Shown: piece by piece, positions 1-5,340 of the stretch
How the letters are laid out: every line of letters begins with the position of its first letter
Position numbering within the stretch: the stretch's first letter is position 1
Notes under the pieces: model-generated
The model's database searches: none
Told to the model about the DNA's origin: nothing
What the model saw: only the letters and a program-made list of their open reading frames with translations
From: an uncultured Clostridia bacterium
Lineage (GTDB): Bacteria > Bacillota > Clostridia > Christensenellales > UBA1242
Direction: 5' to 3'
Assembly: GCA_944372715.1 (NCBI GenBank)
Contig: CALVZZ010000055.1
Coordinates: 1-5,554 of the forward strand
DNA length: 5,554 bases
Program-made: the position numbers and the translations under genes

Positions 1-424
1 AAAATTTATTTTTGGATTCTTTTAGGACATTGCTAGTGATATCTCTACCTTCAACAACTAAATTTTGTTGTTTTGCTAAATCTCTTTGCAAACCTAAAAT
101 ACTATTTCTAACATTTTGATATGCCGAAGTAACAGAAGATAGCATATCCATTTCTTTAGATCTTAAAAATTTAGTAACATCTTTATTATTGACATAAGTG
201 TGTTGTTCACCATTTTTAAACTCTACGCTAATTTTAATCTTATTTAAAAGATTATCAACTTCACTTATGTCTTTAATGTTTACATTATTTTGCTTGCAAG
301 CCACTGCAATTGCCCTATAAAGAGCACCTGTGTCTAAACAATTCCATCCAAGCTTTCTTGCTAAAATTTTTGAAACTGTACTTTTGCCAACACCAGCTGG
401 ACCATCTATTGCAACACTTAACAT
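1..424 (-). CDS. cmk: Cytidylate kinase, N-terminal 141 residues (3' end outside window)
   Basis: Phosphorylates CMP and dCMP to the diphosphates with ATP in the cytoplasm, feeding CTP and dCTP synthesis. Translating from the ATG at 424 gives MLSVAIDGPAGVGKST, a P-loop at residues 8-16 with Lys14, as in bacterial Cmk. Next come DTGALYR (31-37), the family's CMP-site region, Arg88, NVR (104-106), a QRDLA segment (113-117) and VVEGRDI (123-129), matching the family's VxDGRDIGT with I-T-S in place of I-G-T. The usual protein is about 220 residues, so roughly a third is missing beyond base 1; no internal stop is seen. A strong AAGGAG site overlaps the upstream TAA stop, six bases before the ATG. 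It is the third gene of the serS operon and probably depends on the serS promoter. The family call is secure; the reading frame end is not visible. Confidence 0.95.
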   Translation of the reverse strand, partial: MLSVAIDGPAGVGKSTVSKILARKLGWNCLDTGALYRAIAVACKQNNVNIKDISEVDNLLNKIKISVEFKNGEQHTYVNNKDVTKFLRSKEMDMLSSVTSAYQNVRNSILGLQRDLAKQQNLVVEGRDITSNVLKESKNKF

Positions 425-433
425 TTTTTCTCC

Positions 434-1375
434 TTACATATTGATTTTAATATTTTTAATAAAATTTATTATTTCATACATATTTGTGAATAAATTTTCA
501 TCTTTAAACATTAGTTTTTTATTATCTAAAACAGATATAAAGGTTGTGAGATTTGTATTGTTTAAAAAGTTTATTGATTTTATAAACCATTGATAGCAAT
601 CATCACCATCAAATACAGTTAAAGGCATATTATAAACCAAACTTTCAATAAAAGGCTGATATGCATTTTTATTATTTATGTTAAAATATAACATATTATA
701 AATTTTAATTATATTTACAGCTTTATTTTCTATTCCATTGAATTTTTCCTGCAAATTGGTCCATCTTTGAGAAAAATCATAAGTAAAAAATTTATTTAAA
801 ATTTTATCATACACAGAGTATGTTTCCCCTTTTTTTATTGCAGGATAAATATTTATTGGATAGGTAAAATCGTCTCCTTTTATGCTAACAATAGCATTTG
901 TAGAACTTACTAAATTAAGTGGAGTAACATATTTTGAAATTGCATTTACAAGATCAATACAAAAATCGTTTATGTTATACTTACCTTTTATTTGAGAAAT
1001 TAATGTACTTTGTTCGTCCATATTTTTTTTTCGTTTTTTTCGTTTTTTCTTTATTTTTGATTTCTGCCAAGCTAATTTTAATCTTTCCCAAAAAGAAACA
1101 AATTTATTTTTTACAATCTTTATTGTGTTTAGTTCAATTTGTGGGCTCTTTAAAACTAGAAAAACATCTAAACTTGAAATAGGTGTAATAGCTCCAGTAG
1201 AAAACTCATTTATAGGTAAAATTTCCAAATCAGAATTTATCATTGCGTTTTTTTTGCTTAAATCGGACATTACATTTGTTAAAATTTGAATTAAAGCTGA
1301 ATAATCTTCATTCACGACAGATTCGTCAACATTCTCTGCAAATCCAATAATAGTGTTTTTATCAAAAATTGCCAT
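434..1375 (-). CDS. Unknown protein, probable degenerate nucleotidyltransferase (OAS/CD-NTase-like fold)
   Basis: 313 residues, function unknown. I recognise a weak nucleotidyltransferase pattern. Residues 58-72 (F-S-x4-T-x5-D-V-F) align with the GS-x4-GT...D-x-D signature. PINIYPAI (173-180) aligns with the third-carboxylate strand (usually xDVVPA). A helical segment follows (219-232, AVNIIKIYNMLYFN), then PFIESLVYNMP (241-251), resembling the SFLIExLVYNVP motif, and a C-terminal FISVLDNKKLMF (279-290), resembling the W-x-E-x-NG-x-K-x-LF end. If this alignment is right, the first Gly is Phe58, the second Asp is Phe72 and the third Asp is Asn175, leaving only Asp70, so catalysis is unlikely. 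A Lys/Arg-rich linker (105-117) interrupts the fold. No signal peptide or membrane segment is obvious. The AGGTG ribosome site overlaps the serS stop. Position in the serS-cmk operon suggests a constitutive housekeeping or regulatory role rather than defence; that is inference. Family call is moderate and rests on motif memory, not a search. Confidence 0.5.
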   Translation of the reverse strand: MAIFDKNTIIGFAENVDESVVNEDYSALIQILTNVMSDLSKKNAMINSDLEILPINEFSTGAITPISSLDVFLVLKSPQIELNTIKIVKNKFVSFWERLKLAWQKSKIKKKRKKRKKNMDEQSTLISQIKGKYNINDFCIDLVNAISKYVTPLNLVSSTNAIVSIKGDDFTYPINIYPAIKKGETYSVYDKILNKFFTYDFSQRWTNLQEKFNGIENKAVNIIKIYNMLYFNINNKNAYQPFIESLVYNMPLTVFDGDDCYQWFIKSINFLNNTNLTTFISVLDNKKLMFKDENLFTNMYEIINFIKNIKINM

Positions 1376-1382
1376 TTTTCAC

Positions 1383-2657
1383 CTAAGGTTTTATAACCTT
1401 AATTCCCCCCATAAAAGGAACTAATACATCTGGAACTGTAACACTTCCATCTTCATTTTGGTATTGTTCAATTATAGCTGGAAATAATCTTGATGTTGCT
1501 AAGCCAGAAGCATTTAATGTATGACAATATTTTGTCTTATGAGTTTCTTTATCTCTATATCTTATTGCTCCTCTTCTTGCTTGATAATCGTTTGCATTGC
1601 TTACAGATGAAACTTCTTTGTAAATTCCCATACTTGGAATCCAAACTTCTATATCATAAGTTCTTGCCATAGAATGAGAACAATCTCCCGCAGCCAATTT
1701 AGAAACTTGGAAATGTAATCCTAATTTTTCAACCAAACTTGAAGCTTTTTTTACAAGTTCTTCAAAAGAAGCTTTGGAATTTTTTTCTGTTGCATAGTGG
1801 ACCATTTCAACCTTATTGAATTGATATCCCCTTATCATTCCTCTTTCCTCTGTCCTATAACTACCAGCTTCACATCTATAACAAGGAGTATATGCAAAGT
1901 ATTTTTTAGGTAAATCATCTTCTTCTAAAATTTCATTCCTATGAAGATTAACTAAAGCTGTTTCAGCAGTTGGCAAAATAAACTTTTGTGGTTCTTGGTT
2001 TTCTAACCAAAAAACATCTTGCTTAAATTTGGGAAATTGTCCAGCTACATATCCAGATTCATAATTTAAAATATGTGGTGGCAAAATAAATTCATAGCCA
2101 TCATTTAAATGTTCAGATATAAAGTAATTTATAAGAGCCCACTCTAATCTTGCTCCCAAACCTTTATAAATCCAAGTTCCTCTTCCACTAATTTTTGCAG
2201 CACGAGAATAATCTATAATTCCCAACTTTTCGCACAACTCTACGTGGTCCTTTGTCTTAAAGTTAAATACAGGCTTTTCACCAACGGTTTTAATGACCTT
2301 ATTATTTTCTTTTTCTCCAGGTAATAAGTCTTCATCTGGAATATTTGGTAATGTACTTACAAAATCATTAATTTTGCATTCGCAATTTTTAAGTTCTTCA
2401 TCAAGTTGTTCAATTTTTGAATTTAATTCTTTTACTTTATCAAAAATTGAATTTATATCTCCACCTTGCTTTTTTACCTGTGGAACAGAAGCAGAAAGTT
2501 TATTTTTTTCATTTTTTAATGTATCAACTTTAACAATCAAATCTTTTCTACTATCAATTAATTTAATTGTTTCAGAAAGATCAACATCCCAACCCTTTTT
2601 TTTCAAAGACTCCTTTACAAATTCAGGATTTTCCCTAATTAAATTTATATCTAACAT
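1383..2657 (-). CDS. serS: Seryl-tRNA synthetase (class II)
   Basis: Charges tRNA-Ser (and tRNA-Sec where present) with serine using ATP; a cytoplasmic homodimer. The 424 residues match the usual 420-430. The N-terminus MLDINLIRENPEFV is typical, followed by the long helical-hairpin tRNA-binding arm (about 30-103). The catalytic domain shows LPTAE (228-232), motif 2 from Arg261 to Phe280 (C-x-R/C-E-A-G-S...R-G-M-I-R-x-Y-Q-F), KEVSS (347-351), QARR (359-362) and motif 3 GLATSR (385-390) with the class II Arg390, ending NEDGSVTVPDVLVPFMGG. The usual SSCSN is SSVSN here. The start at 2657 is preferred over a GTG 42 bases upstream: AGGAGG lies four bases before it, the family N-terminus begins there, and the longer reading would start upstream of the predicted transcription start. 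First gene of the operon; a promoter lies immediately upstream and no T-box leader fits. Confidence 0.98.
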   Translation of the reverse strand: MLDINLIRENPEFVKESLKKKGWDVDLSETIKLIDSRKDLIVKVDTLKNEKNKLSASVPQVKKQGGDINSIFDKVKELNSKIEQLDEELKNCECKINDFVSTLPNIPDEDLLPGEKENNKVIKTVGEKPVFNFKTKDHVELCEKLGIIDYSRAAKISGRGTWIYKGLGARLEWALINYFISEHLNDGYEFILPPHILNYESGYVAGQFPKFKQDVFWLENQEPQKFILPTAETALVNLHRNEILEEDDLPKKYFAYTPCYRCEAGSYRTEERGMIRGYQFNKVEMVHYATEKNSKASFEELVKKASSLVEKLGLHFQVSKLAAGDCSHSMARTYDIEVWIPSMGIYKEVSSVSNANDYQARRGAIRYRDKETHKTKYCHTLNASGLATSRLFPAIIEQYQNEDGSVTVPDVLVPFMGGIKVIKP

Positions 2658-2661
2658 ATCT

Positions 2662-2667
2662 CCTCCT
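2662..2667 (-). promoter_or_regulatory. Ribosome binding site that fixes the serS start
   Basis: On the minus strand the sequence reads AGGAGGAGAT directly before ATG at 2657. A full AGGAGG four bases from the ATG rules in favour of this start over the in-frame GTG at 2699, which has no such site and lies upstream of the predicted +1. Confidence 0.85.
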
Positions 2668-2689
2668 AGATGGTATAAATTGTGTAATA

Positions 2690-2718
2690 AATATAACACA
2701 TTAAAAATGTTTTGACAA
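2690..2718 (-). promoter_or_regulatory. serS operon promoter (sigma-A type, extended -10)
   Basis: Minus strand: -35 TTGTCA (2713-2718), 17-base spacer, -10 TATATT (2690-2695) preceded by TGT, an extended -10. The predicted start of transcription is near 2683, giving a leader of about 26 bases, too short for a T-box. The -35 overlaps that of the divergent recombinase promoter. Confidence 0.75.
2698..2710. repeat. Short inverted repeat in the divergent promoter region
   Basis: ACATT-AAA-AATGT is a perfect 5-base inverted repeat with a 3-base centre, lying within the spacer of the serS promoter and just upstream of the recombinase -35. It could be an operator touching both promoters, but AT-rich sequence yields such short palindromes by chance. 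Confidence 0.3.
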
Positions 2719-2740
2719 CTTTTTTAAAAGATATTAAAAT
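2712..2740 (+). promoter_or_regulatory. Recombinase promoter placing +1 at the start codon
   Basis: Consensus -35 TTGACA (2712-2717), 17-base spacer and -10 TAAAAT (2735-2740). Transcription is expected to begin about 7 bases after the -10, at or next to the A of the ATG at 2747. No ribosome site lies between, so the transcript is predicted to be leaderless. Confidence 0.7.
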
Positions 2741-2746
2741 ATTGTT

Positions 2747-3778
2747 ATGTCAATAAATTATTTCCAAGAAAGAGATAAAAATAACATTGAAAAAATATCT
2801 AATTATTTAAACACACTACCAGATTTTTGTTTTAAATATTTTTTAGATGTTGAATCCTATACTTCAACACTTACCAGACTTAATTATGCAATGGATTTAA
2901 AAGTGTTTTTTGAGTTTCTAGCAAAATATAAATTTTTTTGTGAACCACAAAATGTAAGCATAGAAATGTTAAATAAAGTTACAGCCGAAGATATATCTTC
3001 ATATCTCAGCTATCTTTCGTTTTATAACTATAATGGCAAAAATTATAAAAATGGTGAAAAAGGTAAATCAAGGAAATTAAGCAGTATTAGAAGTTTGTTT
3101 AAATACCTATTTAACAAAGAAAAACTTACATCAAATGTAGCAAGTAAAGTCATAACGCCTAAAATTCATCAAAAAGATATTTTAAGACTTGAAGTAGATG
3201 AAGTAAGCAAATTAATTAATCAAGCTGAAATTCCAAATTTATTAACAAAACAACAGCAAGGATTTAATAAACATACATCAGAAAGAGATGTTGCAATTTT
3301 AACTTTGTTTTTAGGAACAGGAATTCGTGTAAGTGAATGTGTTGGTTTAAATGTCGAAGATATTGATTTTGATAATAATGCTTTTAAAATAACAAGAAAA
3401 GGTGGAAATCAGGTTATTTTATATTTTGGACAAGAAGTTGCTGATGCCTTAAAAAAATGGCTAGAAATAAGGAACAACAAAAAACTCTCCCCTGATGAAA
3501 ATGCCCTTTTTATTTCATTGCAAAATAGAAGAATAACTGTGAGGGCTGTTGAAAATCTTATAAAAAAATATTCTAGAGCTGTAACACCACTTAAAAAAAT
3601 TTCTCCACATAAATTAAGAAGCACCTACGGAACAAATTTGTATAGAGAAACAGGAGATATTTATATCGTTGCTGATGTTTTAGGACATAAAGATGTTAAT
3701 ACAACAAAAAAACATTATGCTGCGATAAGCGAAGATAAAAGACGCTCAGTCGCTGAAATAGTAAAATTAAGAAATTAA
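2747..3778 (+). CDS. XerS-like tyrosine recombinase
   Basis: Site-specific DNA strand exchange through a covalent 3'-phosphotyrosine intermediate. All catalytic residues are present: Arg194 (TGIRVSE), Lys218 in the beta-hairpin (TRKGG), His288 and Arg291 (PHKLR), His314 (LGH) and nucleophile Tyr324. The N-terminal core-binding domain spans about 10-145 and the catalytic domain about 147-335. At 343 residues it is longer than XerC/XerD (about 300) and close to streptococcal XerS (about 356). Its N-terminal segment (LPDFCFKYF, then LKVFFEFL) and the ERDVAILTLFLGTGIR region recall XerS as I remember it. This favours chromosome-dimer resolution over phage integration, but other Clostridia integrases share the layout. 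The ATG has no ribosome site and probably sits at the transcript's 5' end; no in-frame ATG, GTG or TTG lies between it and an upstream stop. No terminator follows, so transcripts may run into lexA. Confidence 0.9.
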   Translation: MSINYFQERDKNNIEKISNYLNTLPDFCFKYFLDVESYTSTLTRLNYAMDLKVFFEFLAKYKFFCEPQNVSIEMLNKVTAEDISSYLSYLSFYNYNGKNYKNGEKGKSRKLSSIRSLFKYLFNKEKLTSNVASKVITPKIHQKDILRLEVDEVSKLINQAEIPNLLTKQQQGFNKHTSERDVAILTLFLGTGIRVSECVGLNVEDIDFDNNAFKITRKGGNQVILYFGQEVADALKKWLEIRNNKKLSPDENALFISLQNRRITVRAVENLIKKYSRAVTPLKKISPHKLRSTYGTNLYRETGDIYIVADVLGHKDVNTTKKHYAAISEDKRRSVAEIVKLRN

Positions 3779-3790
3779 AACAAATGTTTG
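3777..3790. promoter_or_regulatory. Probable SOS box (LexA operator) of lexA
   Basis: AAAC-AAAT-GTTT sits here as a palindromic pair with a 4-base centre, the geometry of the Gram-positive SOS box CGAAC-RNRY-GTTYG. About 12 of 14 positions agree; the first two differ. It overlaps the last two bases of the recombinase stop codon and the first bases of the lexA -35, so bound LexA would block its own promoter. Autoregulation is known for LexA; the site itself is a prediction. Confidence 0.6.
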
Positions 3791-3818
3791 ACAAATTTGT
3801 ATTTTTGTGTTATATAAT
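3788..3818 (+). promoter_or_regulatory. lexA promoter
   Basis: -35 TTGACA (3788-3793), 17-base spacer and extended -10 TGT-TATATA (3811-3816); an overlapping perfect TATAAT (3813-3818) would need a 19-base spacer. It lies between the recombinase stop and the lexA ribosome site, giving a leader of only about 17 bases. Confidence 0.75.
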
Positions 3819-3827
3819 AAGGCATAT

Positions 3828-3834
3828 AAGGAGA
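3828..3834 (+). promoter_or_regulatory. Ribosome binding site that fixes the lexA start
   Basis: AAGGAGA lies five bases before ATG at 3840. It decides against an in-frame GTG at 3807, which falls inside the promoter between the -35 and -10 boxes. Confidence 0.85.
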
Positions 3835-3839
3835 CACTG

Positions 3840-4454
3840 ATGAAAAAAAGCGAAGTAAATCTTGCAAAACTTTTAACATATTTAAAAAATTATCAATGTC
3901 AGCACGGGTACACTCCTACATATAGAGAAATGCAATCTGCTTTAAATTTAAAATCAGTAAACACAGTTGATTATTATATAAACAAATTAATCGAAAGGAA
4001 TTTAATAAGAAAAAACCCTTTAAAGAAACGCGCTATTGAAATATTAGATGAAACAAAAATGTTGAAAAATAGTATGGAAATGGTAAGGCTTCCACTGCTT
4101 GGGAAAATTGCTGGTGGACAACCAATTTTGGCTGAGGAAAATTTAATTGAAACATATTCCATATCAAAAAATTTTTTTGGGACAGACCAAGATTTATTTC
4201 TTTTAAAAGTTGTTGGAGATAGTATGAAAGATGCTGGAATAAGCAACGGCGATACTATCATTGCCAAAGTACAAAACACAGCTGATGATGGAGATATTGT
4301 TGTTGCCAAAGTTGAATCTGGAACGACAGTAAAGAAATTTTATAGGGAAAAAAATGGTTATAGATTACAACCACAAAATTCATTACATTTTCCTATTTAT
4401 GTAAGAGAAGTTGAAATCTTAGGAAAAGTTATAGGTGTAATTAAAAGATTTTAA
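3840..4454 (+). CDS. lexA: LexA, SOS-response repressor and self-cleaving protease
   Basis: Represses DNA-damage genes as a dimer; on RecA-ssDNA contact it cleaves itself and derepresses the SOS regulon. 204 residues is normal length. The N-terminal winged helix-turn-helix (about 6-70) shows GYTPTYREM (23-31), a recognition helix around SVNTVDYYINKL (39-50) and the RAIEIL wing end (64-69). The C-terminal S24 peptidase domain has Ser128 (VVGDSM) and Lys165 (TTVKKF), the expected dyad, and GISNGD (133-138). The cleavage loop reads GKIAGGQPILAEE (88-100), so the bond normally Ala-Gly appears as Gly92-Gly93, an uncommon P1 residue in the LexA proteins I recall. Own promoter, strong ribosome site and a probable SOS box upstream fit autoregulation. 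It follows the recombinase by 61 bases and converges with the hydrolase gene, sharing a terminator. Confidence 0.96.
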   Translation: MKKSEVNLAKLLTYLKNYQCQHGYTPTYREMQSALNLKSVNTVDYYINKLIERNLIRKNPLKKRAIEILDETKMLKNSMEMVRLPLLGKIAGGQPILAEENLIETYSISKNFFGTDQDLFLLKVVGDSMKDAGISNGDTIIAKVQNTADDGDIVVAKVESGTTVKKFYREKNGYRLQPQNSLHFPIYVREVEILGKVIGVIKRF

Positions 4455-4482
4455 AAAATAGCACTTTCAGTGCTATTTTTTT
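4453..4482. terminator. Bidirectional Rho-independent terminator between lexA and the hydrolase gene
   Basis: ATAGCAC-TTTCA-GTGCTAT hairpin with a run of A on the left and of T on the right, so it has a GC-containing stem (4458-4476 core) and a U-tract in both directions. The A and T runs extend pairing to 12 bases. It begins inside the lexA TAA and ends inside the hydrolase stop codon, serving both convergent genes. Confidence 0.93.
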
Positions 4483-5239
4483 ATTCCTTCGCTTTGGTAG
4501 ATTCTTTTATTGAAGTTTGTTTCATTTGTTTTTTAATAGATGATATTTTATTTTTTTCTAAACTTGCAACTGTTTGTACAACATTCAACCCCTCTTGCCT
4601 AGCAATTTCTAATGTTCTTTGACTTTCAATATGCATCAAGAACACCTGTTGTTTTTTTATTTTATTTTTCTTGATAATTTCTTTAATTTTATCAATGTCC
4701 ATATGAAGCTCATTCCCTGACTCAGAGCAATCTAAATAATATTCATCATATCCTTCAATTTGAAAAGGAATATTGTTACAATCTGAACTATAAAAAATTT
4801 TTTTATTGTCAAAATTAATTTCAAGAGCACAAGTGTCTAATGTCTTTGAATGTGGAACAACTAAAAAATTCACCCACTTAAAGTTTTTAGATAATGGTTC
4901 GACATATTTAAAATCTCTCCCCTCTTTCAACCCAAGTTTTTCTATTTTGTTGCCATTAATACTTAATGTATTTAATAAATTTGGTTTTATTTTTAGTTCA
5001 TCATTACAGTAATCAAAAAAACTAGGCAAATCTTCAATGTGATCTTTATGAGTGTGGGTTATAATTTGATAAACATTTTTAACGCCTTTCATTATGCCAG
5101 AATTTTTTATTGCCTCGTATACCCCTTTACCACAATCAATTAAAACTAGGACATTACCCTTTTTAAAATAGGCAGAATTATTTATTTCATTCTTATTAAA
5201 AGCTGAACCTCTTCCTAAAAATTTTAATGTTTGATTCAT
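4481..5239 (-). CDS. Metallo-beta-lactamase-fold hydrolase, substrate unknown
   Basis: 252 residues with the complete metal-ligand set of the fold: HTHKDH (His62, His64, Asp66, His67), His130 (VPHS), Asp153 (SSDC) and His203 (LMHIE), so a di-zinc-type hydrolase is expected to be active. The start FLGRGSAFN (7-15) and LIDCGKG (33-39) resemble the RNase Z/ElaC branch (FLGTGSA, DCGEGT), but the protein is shorter than RNase Z (about 305) and I see no clear exosite arm, so tRNA processing is not shown. The last 25 residues are Lys/Ser/Thr-rich, lack hydrophobic pattern and are probably a flexible tail. No signal peptide, hence cytoplasmic. The ATG at 5239 has AAGGAGT six bases upstream. It has its own promoter, a leader of only about 13 bases, and terminators on both sides, so it is likely transcribed alone. 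Confidence 0.9.
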   Translation of the reverse strand: MNQTLKFLGRGSAFNKNEINNSAYFKKGNVLVLIDCGKGVYEAIKNSGIMKGVKNVYQIITHTHKDHIEDLPSFFDYCNDELKIKPNLLNTLSINGNKIEKLGLKEGRDFKYVEPLSKNFKWVNFLVVPHSKTLDTCALEINFDNKKIFYSSDCNNIPFQIEGYDEYYLDCSESGNELHMDIDKIKEIIKKNKIKKQQVFLMHIESQRTLEIARQEGLNVVQTVASLEKNKISSIKKQMKQTSIKESTKAKE

Positions 5240-5258
5240 ATAACTACTCCTTAGTCTA

Positions 5259-5288
5259 ATTATAAAATAACTTGCTTTAATTTGTCAA
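5259..5288 (-). promoter_or_regulatory. Promoter of the metallo-hydrolase gene
   Basis: Minus strand: consensus -35 TTGACA (5283-5288), 18-base spacer, consensus -10 TATAAT (5259-5264). Predicted +1 is near 5252, at the edge of the ribosome site, so the 5' leader is minimal. It lies just downstream of the carboxypeptidase terminator. Confidence 0.85.
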
Positions 5289-5297
5289 TAAATAATA

Positions 5298-5335
5298 AAG
5301 AAAAAAGCTTTAACGATTTTTAATCATTAAAGCTT
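5298..5335 (-). terminator. Rho-independent terminator of the carboxypeptidase gene
   Basis: Perfect 9-base arms AAGCTTTAA (5305-5313) and TTAAAGCTT (5327-5335), continued inside by GATT/AATC after one C-A mismatch, with a 3-base loop. On the minus strand it is followed by a T-rich run. It starts five bases after the carboxypeptidase stop codon. The stem is AT-rich, so modest in strength. Confidence 0.82.
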
Positions 5336-5340
5336 GTAAT

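Noticed and set aside
330..593. A plus-strand open frame with hydrophobic residues over the cmk/unknown-gene junction, resembling a small membrane protein.
   Set aside because: It is antisense to two well-supported genes and has no ribosome site; hydrophobic runs arise from reading T-rich antisense sequence.
2658..2699. A 14-codon N-terminal extension of SerRS starting at a GTG at 2699.
   Set aside because: Its start lies upstream of the predicted transcription start and it spells out the -10 and ribosome site; the conserved N-terminus and AGGAGG support 2657.
2716..2746. Imperfect inverted AAC...GTT arrangement upstream of the recombinase, considered as a XerS-type dif site.
   Set aside because: The arms are A/T runs matching at only about 8 of 13 positions, and the stretch is accounted for by the promoter.
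3791..3800. Perfect palindrome ACAAATTTGT next to the SOS box, considered as a second LexA operator.
   Set aside because: Its geometry does not fit GAAC-N4-GTTC, and the same ACAAATTTGTAT occurs inside the recombinase gene at 3632-3643, so chance in AT-rich DNA is likely.
3807..3839. An 11-codon N-terminal extension of LexA from a GTG at 3807.
   Set aside because: It lies inside the promoter and covers the ribosome site; the start at 3840 gives the normal family length.
2747..4454. Recombinase plus LexA-like repressor read as a prophage or integrative-element integration module.
   Set aside because: The repressor is a full-length canonical LexA with an SOS box, the recombinase looks Xer-like, neighbours are housekeeping genes, and no attachment-site repeats or tRNA gene are visible.
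4640..4651. GAAC-ACCT-GTTG, an SOS-box-like core.
   Set aside because: It is within the hydrolase coding sequence, away from any promoter, and the outer positions do not match.
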